In this document: positions 1 through 6,930 of the stretch, piece by piece | How positions within the stretch are numbered: the first letter of the stretch is position 1 | Layout of the letters: every line of letters starts with the position of its first letter | DNA from: JBCCSZ01 sp039199225 | Lineage (GTDB): Bacteria > Bacteroidota > Bacteroidia > Chitinophagales > Saprospiraceae | DNA length: 21,287 nucleotides | Direction: 5' to 3' | Assembly (NCBI GenBank): GCA_039199225.1 | Contig: JBCCSZ010000121.1 | Coordinates: 1 to 21,287 of the forward strand | Program-made: the position numbers and the translations under genes | Notes under the pieces: model-generated | Told to the model about the DNA's origin: nothing | What the model saw: only the letters and a program-made list of their open reading frames with translations | The model's database searches: none

Positions 1-707
1 GACGAAAAAGTGTCACGGTCTATTTGAGGGGTAAATAAATTATAAGCCAAGGCGGTCAGGGCAATACCTGTTGGTTTTCCATGGCCTGTATTTTTAAATT
101 TAATGTCCTTCCAGCGCTTTAAGTATCGAATGACCCGCTTCATTTGTTGCTGGTCGTCTGAATTTTTGAAACGCTTATTTATTTTATCCTTCAGTGCTTC
201 AGGCTCAGAGATTTCCCATTTCTTATCGGCTGGGGCAGATTTGAATTTCCCCCAGGAAAGATAAGTTTTGCCATCGCTGTTTTCATTGGCGTAAATAGCC
301 AGATCGACGTGGTAGAGTTTCTTTCCGTTTTTGTGGTATTGCACTCGGACGCAAGGTTTTTTGTCTTCGACCGTTCGATTGCTTCTATCCAATGCTTGGT
401 AGACCCACTTTTTGACGGCCACCGGCTTGTGATCGTCTTTTGAAATATTGAGGAGTATCATAACGTCTATGTCATAGTCCTCATTGTCCAGCGGTCGGAT
501 GCCTGTTCCCATGGAATAGCTGCCTTGATTGCCGACGGAGAAAGTGATTTTGGCGGTGCCTTCTTCCTTTGCTTTTTTTGCAAAATACTCCCTCAATTCT
601 TTTTCAAGCATCTCTCGTTTTTCCCTCAAGATTGCGTTATCCGCCCTGTCGTGCAGTTTGATTTTTTCGTGGAATTTGTTGAATTCGGATTGCAGGTAAT
701 TATACAT
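1..707 (-). CDS. CBASS-type CD-NTase (DncV-like nucleotidyltransferase), 3' part outside window
   Basis: Translating the minus strand from the ATG at 707-705 gives 235 residues that run off the left edge, so the C-terminus is missing. The protein carries the full CD-NTase active-site pattern. There is a GS motif (G62, S63, in GSYSMGTGIRPL), the paired metal-binding aspartates in DYDIDV (D79, D81), and a third carboxylate in HVDLAIY (D135). A later helical stretch, GKPTGIALTALAYNLF (about 211-226), matches the second core half of this fold. In the family these enzymes make cyclic di- or trinucleotides when phage infection is sensed, acting in the cytoplasm. The gene lies downstream of, and on the same strand as, the SAVED effector gene, with 122 nt between them. 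The pairing supports an anti-phage CBASS role; the exact nucleotide product cannot be read from the sequence. Genes further left (for example Cap2/Cap3 ancillary genes) cannot be seen. The start is the first ATG; it precedes the GS motif by about 60 residues, normal for the family. Confidence 0.88.
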   Translation of the reverse strand, partial: MYNYLQSEFNKFHEKIKLHDRADNAILREKREMLEKELREYFAKKAKEEGTAKITFSVGNQGSYSMGTGIRPLDNEDYDIDVMILLNISKDDHKPVAVKKWVYQALDRSNRTVEDKKPCVRVQYHKNGKKLYHVDLAIYANENSDGKTYLSWGKFKSAPADKKWEISEPEALKDKINKRFKNSDDQQQMKRVIRYLKRWKDIKFKNTGHGKPTGIALTALAYNLFTPQIDRDTFS

Positions 708-829
708 GTTTATTTTTTTATGATGATAAAATATAGATTCATTTGTCCCGATGCACTTGCGTGATCCAAAGATGGTATGCCAAACTTTTGCTTGTTTTTT
801 TAGATGGTGTAAGCAGCCAATTCCTTACT

Positions 830-2602
830 TCATTTTAGGGAACTCGACTCTACGATGCCTCTGAGGTATTGCTTGATGGTTTCTGTGTCTTTATCTCTGA
901 ATGCAGCTATTAATATTTCTGCATTGTTTTGAATGGAGCGATGTACTTTGTTGTTGTGGAACAAAGCCAGTTCAGGCATGTTGACGTTGGGGAGGTTTAG
1001 GTAGAAGTAGGTTCTTTGTTGGTCGGACCGAATGTATGGACCGGACAGTTCGATGATGGGCTTTTGCAAGAGGACCAAAATGATGTCATCCAGCTTAGAG
1101 TTCTGTGGTAATTCTTCGATCAATAGAAACTGAAAATACCACATTAGGAAGCGATTGACCCGGCGTATCTGTATGCGTCGGATGGTGGCTGGTTGTGGGA
1201 AAAAGGACCACATGGTGTGTATGGCTGTATTGATTAAACTCAGAAAGTAATCCCTGGGATTTTCCAATGCCTTTCTGTTATTCAGGGCTGTGTATTTGTA
1301 CTCGTAAAACATCGCCCATACATCGGCTTGGTAATCTGCGGCTTCTACAACCTTTGGAAATCCTCCGATGCCACTGGAATTGTTGGAAGTGAGTAGGTGT
1401 TGAGTGATGTGCAAACTTTCATGGAAAAGAAACATCCGAATGGCTTGTTGGAATTCTTTTTCCTGCTCGAATCTTTTTCTGAGGGAGATGATAAAAGCGT
1501 CCGATAGCAACCATGTACTTTTACCCTTGTCATAAAAAAAGCCCTCCACGTCATTGGTGCTTAAGTCACAGGTGATGCGATCGTTCAGAAGCCTTAGTTC
1601 GGAAAGTAGTGGCAGGTTTTTCCATTGCGGCGCATGGAATAGGGAAGTATCCACGGCCTTTGGGAAAATGGAGGTAAACCAATCTGTGTATTCTTTTTCC
1701 TTGATGTTTTGAATGAATCCTCCCACTTGGTTTTGCAGCATGTCATCCAAAAGAGCCCGTGTTTTCTTCGCCTCTTCAATTTCTTTCTGGCTGATCGTCC
1801 ATTGCGCTGTTGAGTTATTCTGAATTAATACAGCAGCCGTATACTTGGGTATCTCCGCGATGCCAAACTGATAAGTCTGCACGGGCTTGTGCATCGTTGG
1901 ATTGATTTTAGTCCCCAATAAAAAGGCCAGTCCTACGGGGATCGCACCAAAAAAGTGGATGTAGTCTATATCGGGCAGATTGGACTGTATGAGGTCTAGG
2001 GTATCCCGGAATTTTCCGGCGACTTCGGTGAGTTCTGCTGGATGGCCAAACACATCCCTGGTAGGTTTGTCCACTGTGATGTGGATTTCTTTCACGGGTG
2101 CCTTTAGTACTTCCTCACAATGACTTTCATCCACTCTGACAGAGGTGCTCATGCGAATTTGAACATCGCCATGCCCTCGATAGTGGTCCTTGGGTTTGTT
2201 TTCCACCTGAGATTTCAATGCCTTTGATGGGGTATTTCTTTGCCATTTCCAGGTGTTGAGGTCGTGGTGGTGTTGGTAAATTTCTACATCCTCATATTCG
2301 CCTATCAAAAATCCCAATTGCATGGCCAGCGCAATGGGAGCTGCTCCAAAGTAGACGATCTTGGAGTAGTTGTCATTTTCTATCAGCGGTTTAATGTTTT
2401 CCCTGTACTGGTGGCGCTGCTGCGCACCCAAGGTGTGGTAATCTTGATGATACGACTCGGAGAGCTTAAACTGCGTTGGCTGAACAGATATGACTTTTCG
2501 GCGATGTTTCAAATAAGACTCCGGTAAGTAAGACAGCGCTTCTTCTTCAGAGATGGTGCGATGGATGGAATGTAGAATTAAAATGATGCCATTGCCTATC
2601 AT
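830..2602 (-). CDS. SAVED-domain effector with C-terminal HExxH (putative zinc metallopeptidase) domain
   Basis: This 590-aa cytoplasmic protein has no signal peptide or membrane segment. Residues about 30-260 look like a SAVED domain, the cyclic-oligonucleotide sensor of CBASS effectors, which is a fusion of two CARF-like lobes. Both lobes are visible as related segments: YFGAAPIALAMQLGFLIG (84-101) and FFGAIPVGLAFLLGTKI (217-233), each followed by a short beta-like stretch (VEIYQH, VQTYQF). Residues 260-590 form a second, mostly helical domain. It has HESLH at 394-398 inside a predicted helix, then EAADYQAD at 420-427 in another helix. This is the HExxH plus downstream acidic ligand layout of gluzincin or M48-like peptidases, with E420, D423 or D427 as candidate third ligand. 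The next gene on the same strand is a CD-NTase, so the inferred role is a nucleotide-activated protease in CBASS. SAVED fusions to nucleases, TIR and Lon/caspase-type proteases are known; the zincin fusion is my reading of the motif, and its substrate is unknown. It is also unusual that the effector domain follows SAVED rather than preceding it. Confidence 0.8.
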   Translation of the reverse strand: MIGNGIILILHSIHRTISEEEALSYLPESYLKHRRKVISVQPTQFKLSESYHQDYHTLGAQQRHQYRENIKPLIENDNYSKIVYFGAAPIALAMQLGFLIGEYEDVEIYQHHHDLNTWKWQRNTPSKALKSQVENKPKDHYRGHGDVQIRMSTSVRVDESHCEEVLKAPVKEIHITVDKPTRDVFGHPAELTEVAGKFRDTLDLIQSNLPDIDYIHFFGAIPVGLAFLLGTKINPTMHKPVQTYQFGIAEIPKYTAAVLIQNNSTAQWTISQKEIEEAKKTRALLDDMLQNQVGGFIQNIKEKEYTDWFTSIFPKAVDTSLFHAPQWKNLPLLSELRLLNDRITCDLSTNDVEGFFYDKGKSTWLLSDAFIISLRKRFEQEKEFQQAIRMFLFHESLHITQHLLTSNNSSGIGGFPKVVEAADYQADVWAMFYEYKYTALNNRKALENPRDYFLSLINTAIHTMWSFFPQPATIRRIQIRRVNRFLMWYFQFLLIEELPQNSKLDDIILVLLQKPIIELSGPYIRSDQQRTYFYLNLPNVNMPELALFHNNKVHRSIQNNAEILIAAFRDKDTETIKQYLRGIVESSSLK

Positions 2603-2695
2603 AATCAGTAAATTGTTTTATGGTAAATTTCCAGTGCAGACAGGACGTTGACAGACACCCATCTTACAGGGAGCAAGTTGTTGATAAATGGGGTG

Positions 2696-2730
2696 AAAAA
2701 ACATCCCCCATTTGTTGGAAAAATAGGGGG
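2696..2730 (-). terminator. Intrinsic terminator of the histidine kinase operon
   Basis: On the minus strand, 5 nt past the kinase stop codon (TAA at 2738-2736), five C (2730-2726) pair with five G (2709-2705). A bulged T follows, then a 4-bp ATTT/AAAT extension around a 7-nt loop (2720-2714). After the hairpin come three bases and a run of six T (2701-2696). GC-rich stem plus T-run is the standard rho-independent arrangement. It separates kinase transcription from the SAVED/CD-NTase genes, which therefore probably have their own promoter in about 2603-2695. No clear Bacteroidota -7/-33 promoter could be picked there. Confidence 0.8.
2703..2718 (+). repeat. 16-bp direct repeat, copy 1 (3' side of kinase gene)
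   Basis: ATCCCCCATTTGTTGG occurs here and, identically and in the same orientation, at 6159-6174. This copy forms one arm and part of the loop of the kinase terminator. The pair brackets the small gene and the kinase. Confidence 0.6.
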
Positions 2731-2735
2731 TAGGA

Positions 2736-5714
2736 TTACTTTATTTTTGTGTAAAACGAAATGGTCGTACCTTCTTCGTTTGGTTCGATCTTGCAAATAC
2801 CACCAATTTCTCGAAATCTTTGCTGCATATTTTCCAGTCCAGTACCAGGTGATTTTTCTAGGAATGCCTGTGGAATACCCTTTCCATTGTCGCGTATTTG
2901 AATGTGGAAGGTATGTGGATGTACAATGAAGTCAATGGAGATGTGAGAGGCTTCGGCATGCTGTACGATGTTGTTGATGGCTTCCTTAAAAGAAAAAAGG
3001 ATATTGCTGCGTTGCTTGCCGAGAATCACATGTTGGGGGATGTTTGTAGGGATGTCTGATCGATATTCTATCTTTGTATTTTCTAAATATTCGGAGGCAT
3101 ATCTGTGTAAGTATAAAATTAAGTTTTCGAGTGTGTCATAGCGGGAGTTGACAGCCCAGATCACTTCCCTGAGTTTTTGGTAGAGAGTCTGGGAGGTATC
3201 CGCGATTTTCTCTAGATTTTGTTTTATTTCTCTTGAAGATACTTTGCGGATCAAAAACTCGATGGATAATTTGAGGGATGATATACTAGAGCCTAGTTCA
3301 TCGTGCATGTCCTGAGCAAATTCGTTTCGTTGTTTTTCGAGTTCTTGTCGTATTTTATTTTTTTGCTTTTCCCGGAATTGGAAAATCAGATAGGTGATAA
3401 AAACCACGCTTGTACAACTCAATAATACAAACCACCAGGTATAATAAAATGGCGGTTGAATCCTGATTTTTATTTGCTTGATGGGACTCCAAGCATTCAA
3501 AGAGGTCGCAGCTCTTATTTGAAAGCTGTAGTTGCCCGGACGGAGTTTTGGGTAGCGTATAAATCCTTCTCGATTGGTATTCATCCAATGCTCATCCATG
3601 CCTTTCATTCGATACTGTAGTCGGATATTCTCGGGATGCGCATACTCCAAGGCTGTAAAGGAAAAACCCAATGTGTTTTGTGGATAAGATAGTTGTATGC
3701 TTTTAATTTCCCCTGGATTGGTCGCCTGTGTTTGTTGGCACCTCAAACCCCTCAACACCTCATTGTTGACTCGTATGCCTGTAATCTGTACGCTAGGAGG
3801 GGAGGATTCAAAGATGAGCTCAGGTTGGAAGGTCGTCAATCCATTTGTAGAGCCAAACCATATCTCTCCGCTCGGCCTTTGTAAGTATGAAAAGCTGTTG
3901 AATTCCAGGGCAGATATTCCCTCCATCAGGCCGTAATTCTGCGCCTCTAAATTCTGGGGATTGAAGCAGGAAATACCTCTATTGGTACTCAGCCAGAAAA
4001 GGCCATTGGCATCCGCTACGATGCTGTAAATTGTCGAGCTGGGCAAGCCATCTTTTCTTGAATAGACTTCCAATTGATGGGTATTTTTATGCAATTTTAC
4101 TAGGCCACTCGTAGTGGCAAACCAAATCAAAGAGTCGATGCCAGCGTCTTCGTAGGCGGCTTTGAAAATGCCTCTCAGTGGGATTTCTTTAAAGGGCTTT
4201 AGTATGCTGTCCTGCGTAAAAATAGCTAAGGTCGTAAGGTCTCTGGCAGCATAGAGTTTTTGGTCCTTATCTTCGTACAGAAAAGTATATTTAGCATTGG
4301 AGCTTGGGTCGATTCGTCTCAATTGAAAGTCATCGTCTACTTCCCAAATGCCGTTTTGTGAGTAGGAGCAGAGCTGTATTTTGCCATTGCTGCTCTGGTG
4401 GCCGTACAGGAAAATGTGATCTTTAGAAATGCTTTTGAACTCTTTTGTCTCCAAGTGGTAATAGCTAATGCCCTTCCAGCTGAGTATCCAAATGCGCTTT
4501 TGGTCATCTTTGAAAAGGTAAATGAGCTTATCTGAGTGCATTGCTGGATGGGACGCATGGGAGATGTGTCGAAGGATGTTTTTCGATTCGTCTAGTATGA
4601 AAATGCCATTGAAAAAAGTGGCTGCCCAAATTTCGCCATTGCCTGCATCCAATAGTTTGTTGAAGGAGCGTTTCTTTTCTTGGTATTTTTTGAACTTAAT
4701 CTCTTCGGGATAGGTATAGGCTACTCCTTGGCCTTCGATGGATAGCCACAAACCACCATCGTTGCTTTTGTAGATGGGGCCTCTGCTGGAAGTAGCCACA
4801 GCGTCTCCGCTTTGAACTTCAAATTGACGACTGATTTTATCAAAGAATATCAGTCCTCTTTCGAGCGAAGAAAGGGCAATGTATTGCGTATCGTACAGAG
4901 CCATTCCGAGTAATTTGTCATAGGTAGGAACTTGATCGTCTACGAAGCCCTGGTAGTTCTTTGTCAGCGGATTGAAGAGGGCGAGCCCCTTGCTGGAAGC
5001 TATCCAGATCATGGAATCTTGTTCTACCAAAATGCTTGTGATGCTCTCTGCCTCATTTAAAAAATAATGGTTTTTAGCCATTGCGTCAGACATCGGATTG
5101 GAGAGACGCAAGAGGTCGACTTTCCCAGGGGAGTAAGCGTAGAAGTCAGTGACCTGCCCTTTGGTGTCTTGAGAAATTTCCCCTCTGTAAAAACTACTGC
5201 CAAGGCTTATGCTTTGGAGGAATGCCCGACTTTGGGTGTCAAATAAATAGAGGGCATCCTGGTGGATGATCCAAAGCCGACCTGCTGCATCCATTCCACA
5301 GTTGTAAAACCCAGGTACTGACAAATCGGTACTGTCCTTAATGGTAAAATGCTGAAAATTATCGTTTTTTCGATTGTAAAAGTGCAAAGCACTGTAGGTA
5401 GTAAACCAGAGATTGCTGTGTGCATCTTCCGAAAACTTTCCTTGGACGAACTGCCCCTGCAAAGAGCTAGAATCCCCAATGATTTCCTCATATATTTTTA
5501 CATGATTACCATCGAAGCGATTTAGACCTGACAGTGAACTGATCCAAACAAAGCCCTTGGAATCTTTGTAAATAAAATGGTTGGTCAGTTGGGATAAACC
5601 ATTATTTTGATTTTCATTGTCAATGTAGTGAAATAAAAAATCTTGGGGAAGTTGTGCCATACAACTCCCCCAAAATAAGCAGTAGAAAAGAATGCGAATG
5701 AATGCGTTCATCAT
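2736..5714 (-). CDS. Two-component sensor histidine kinase with periplasmic Reg_prop/Y_Y_Y sensor
   Basis: This is a 992-aa membrane sensor kinase. An N-terminal signal peptide (about 1-21, ending SCMAQ) is followed by a long periplasmic part. That part contains repeated two-component-propeller (Reg_prop) blades such as IYKDSKGFVWISSLSGLNRF and IVADANGLFWLSTNRGISCF, and then a Y_Y_Y domain at about 690-750 (LQYRMKGMDEHW ... LRPGNYSFQIRA). One transmembrane helix lies at about 760-780 (FVLLSCTSVVFITYLIF), then a short coiled coil. The HisKA_3 dimerisation helix has DMHDELGSS with phospho-acceptor H804. The HATPase domain has the N box EAINNIVQH (E911, N915), G1 DNGKG (D942) and G2 GTGLENM (about 957-963). 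HisKA_3 kinases phosphorylate NarL/FixJ regulators, which fits the divergent regulator at 6280. No receiver or AraC domain is fused, unlike classic HTCS proteins. ATG codons at 5714 and 5711 are both possible starts. It lies 6 nt downstream of the small gene ending at 5721, so the two are co-transcribed. The ligand is unknown. Confidence 0.93.
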   Translation of the reverse strand: MMNAFIRILFYCLFWGSCMAQLPQDFLFHYIDNENQNNGLSQLTNHFIYKDSKGFVWISSLSGLNRFDGNHVKIYEEIIGDSSSLQGQFVQGKFSEDAHSNLWFTTYSALHFYNRKNDNFQHFTIKDSTDLSVPGFYNCGMDAAGRLWIIHQDALYLFDTQSRAFLQSISLGSSFYRGEISQDTKGQVTDFYAYSPGKVDLLRLSNPMSDAMAKNHYFLNEAESITSILVEQDSMIWIASSKGLALFNPLTKNYQGFVDDQVPTYDKLLGMALYDTQYIALSSLERGLIFFDKISRQFEVQSGDAVATSSRGPIYKSNDGGLWLSIEGQGVAYTYPEEIKFKKYQEKKRSFNKLLDAGNGEIWAATFFNGIFILDESKNILRHISHASHPAMHSDKLIYLFKDDQKRIWILSWKGISYYHLETKEFKSISKDHIFLYGHQSSNGKIQLCSYSQNGIWEVDDDFQLRRIDPSSNAKYTFLYEDKDQKLYAARDLTTLAIFTQDSILKPFKEIPLRGIFKAAYEDAGIDSLIWFATTSGLVKLHKNTHQLEVYSRKDGLPSSTIYSIVADANGLFWLSTNRGISCFNPQNLEAQNYGLMEGISALEFNSFSYLQRPSGEIWFGSTNGLTTFQPELIFESSPPSVQITGIRVNNEVLRGLRCQQTQATNPGEIKSIQLSYPQNTLGFSFTALEYAHPENIRLQYRMKGMDEHWMNTNREGFIRYPKLRPGNYSFQIRAATSLNAWSPIKQIKIRIQPPFYYTWWFVLLSCTSVVFITYLIFQFREKQKNKIRQELEKQRNEFAQDMHDELGSSISSLKLSIEFLIRKVSSREIKQNLEKIADTSQTLYQKLREVIWAVNSRYDTLENLILYLHRYASEYLENTKIEYRSDIPTNIPQHVILGKQRSNILFSFKEAINNIVQHAEASHISIDFIVHPHTFHIQIRDNGKGIPQAFLEKSPGTGLENMQQRFREIGGICKIEPNEEGTTISFYTKIK

Positions 5715-5720
5715 GTAGAA

Positions 5721-6038
5721 TCAGCCTGTAATCATTTGGCGCGCTTCTTGAAAACTCAATGCTCCGATTTCCTGCTCCTCGTTTTTGGCATTTGGATGAC
5801 AATAGGGCGGACAAGGCAGTGCTATGCGCTCATAAGGCCCTGTCATTAAACTCCCACGACACACTCCGATGATTCCTTTGACCACCTCTCTGTTATCGTA
5901 GGAAGCATACACTTGCACGAGGTCCTGCGCCCCCTGTTGTTGGAGCTGTTCGATGTCTTGAACAAAATACTTTTCAGCGCCACCTTGGGATTCGTCAAAG
6001 TTACCTGAAAAAGTTACTTTTGAAATTCTTTTTGCCAT
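5721..6038 (-). CDS. Small Cys-containing hypothetical protein co-transcribed with the kinase
   Basis: I do not recognise this family. From the ATG at 6038 it encodes 105 residues (MAKRISKVTF...). An upstream in-frame ATG at 6086 would add 16 residues of unlikely sequence, so the internal start is preferred. There is no signal peptide or membrane helix. The central part (about 20-60) is mixed helix and strand. The C-terminal half has C60 and then CPPYCH (C76, C80, H81), which could form a metal site; this is inference. The stop codon lies 6 nt before the kinase ATG, indicating one operon. The gene could encode an accessory or modulator of the kinase, or merely an unrelated small protein. Upstream, in the shared intergenic region, are an inverted repeat and a TATTTTG -7-like element. 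Confidence 0.6.
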   Translation of the reverse strand: MAKRISKVTFSGNFDESQGGAEKYFVQDIEQLQQQGAQDLVQVYASYDNREVVKGIIGVCRGSLMTGPYERIALPCPPYCHPNAKNEEQEIGALSFQEARQMITG

Positions 6039-6094
6039 GTTATTATAATTTAAAGTTAAAAATAGTTTTTGTAAGCGCTTGGACAAAATAAGTC

Positions 6095-6117
6095 AGTGCC
6101 TAATTTGTCTAGGCACT
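6095..6117. promoter_or_regulatory. Perfect 8-bp inverted repeat, possible operator
   Basis: AGTGCCTA (6095-6102), a 7-nt spacer ATTTGTC, then TAGGCACT (6110-6117) form a perfect inverted repeat. It sits 57 nt upstream of the small-gene start and just upstream of its TATTTTG element, where an activator or the divergent NarL-type regulator might bind as a dimer. The spacer is short enough that an RNA hairpin is also possible, but no T-run follows in either direction, so a terminator is unlikely. Confidence 0.45.
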
Positions 6118-6158
6118 TAAAACATAGCCAAAATTAGAGGCTTTATCCTCACCGTTCT

Positions 6159-6174
6159 ATCCCCCATTTGTTGG
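6159..6174 (+). repeat. 16-bp direct repeat, copy 2 (divergent intergenic region)
   Basis: This is a copy of ATCCCCCATTTGTTGG identical to that at 2703-2718. It lies midway between the small gene and the regulator gene and is followed by GTTTTT. It does not form a convincing hairpin here (only CCC/GGG can pair), so it is not simply a second terminator. It may be a regulator site, a recombination scar or coincidence. Confidence 0.55.
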
Positions 6175-6279
6175 GTTTTTATGCTTCGTCTACACGATGA
6201 GTGGCATTTTTTTAATTTTTGAATTATTTTGACGCAGTGAGAAAATCCGTACTAATCAACTGAATTCATCTGACAGATT

Positions 6280-6930
6280 ATGCAAACTAAAGAACCCATT
6301 GAAATAGCCATTATCGAAGACCAACAAACCTATGGCCAAACCCTAAAAGAGGTCATTAATGAAACGAGTGGCTTGCACTGTAGCCGTGTCTATGCCAATG
6401 GGGAATCAGCCATACAGGATGTTCCCAAACGAAGCCTCGATATTATTTTGGTGGATATTGGTTTGCCCGGAATATCTGGCATAGAATGTATTCGTCAACT
6501 CAAGGAGCAAATACCTAAAATACAGTTTATGGTCATCACCATTTCCGAGGACGATGAAAAAGTCTTTGCAGCGCTTGCAGCAGGGGCGGCGAGTTATTTG
6601 CTAAAGGGTACGGGAATGGCTAAAATTGCGGAGAGCATCAAAGAGCTTTACGATGGCGGTTCGCCCATGAGCGCTCCAATAGCGAGAAAGCTGGTTCACT
6701 TTTTTCAACAATCTACCAAGCTTCGCAAAAATCCAAATATAGATTTACTTACCAAAAGAGAAAAGGAAGTTTTGGAACTGTTGGCAAAAGGTTTAATGTA
6801 CAAGCAGATTGCAGGGAAGTTGTTCATTTCCTTGGAAACAGTCAAAAGTCACTGCCACAATATATATGAAAAACTACATATTTCTAATAAGACCGAGGCC
6901 GTAATAAAATACTACAAAAAGACCCAATAA
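6280..6930 (+). CDS. NarL/FixJ-family response regulator (REC + LuxR HTH)
   Basis: This 216-aa cytoplasmic transcription factor has an N-terminal receiver domain (about 7-122). It shows the acidic pair E13/D14, phospho-acceptor D59 in ILVDIGLPG, the switch threonine in MVITISED and the conserved lysine in YLLKG. A LuxR-type helix-turn-helix follows at about 152-212, with LTKREKEVLELLAKG, the recognition helix around ISLETVKSHCHNIYEKL, and a closing NKTEAVIKY. Length and order are normal for the family. It is transcribed away from the HisKA_3 kinase operon, and that kinase class pairs with this regulator class, so they are the likely cognate pair. Its target genes are not shown by sequence; its own divergent promoter region and the neighbouring CBASS genes are candidates only. 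The stop codon abuts a gene remnant starting at 6931. Confidence 0.93.
   Translation: MQTKEPIEIAIIEDQQTYGQTLKEVINETSGLHCSRVYANGESAIQDVPKRSLDIILVDIGLPGISGIECIRQLKEQIPKIQFMVITISEDDEKVFAALAAGAASYLLKGTGMAKIAESIKELYDGGSPMSAPIARKLVHFFQQSTKLRKNPNIDLLTKREKEVLELLAKGLMYKQIAGKLFISLETVKSHCHNIYEKLHISNKTEAVIKYYKKTQ

Larger units (their letters stand above)
6039..6279. promoter_or_regulatory. Divergent promoter region between the kinase operon and the regulator gene
   Basis: This 241-bp gap drives both directions. On the plus strand TATTTTG at 6225-6231 lies about 49 nt before the regulator ATG and resembles the Bacteroidota -7 box (TAnnTTTG). On the minus strand the same heptamer reads at 6090-6084, about 45 nt before the small gene. 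Both deviate slightly from consensus, so the assignments are tentative. An inverted repeat (6095-6117) lies next to the leftward element and could be an operator. No gene is visible inside. Confidence 0.4.

Noticed and set aside
708..829. Possible terminator after the SAVED gene
   Set aside because: A 5-bp stem (GTAAG/CTTAC) can form on the minus strand, but the loop is 10 nt and no T-run follows, so it is too weak to call.
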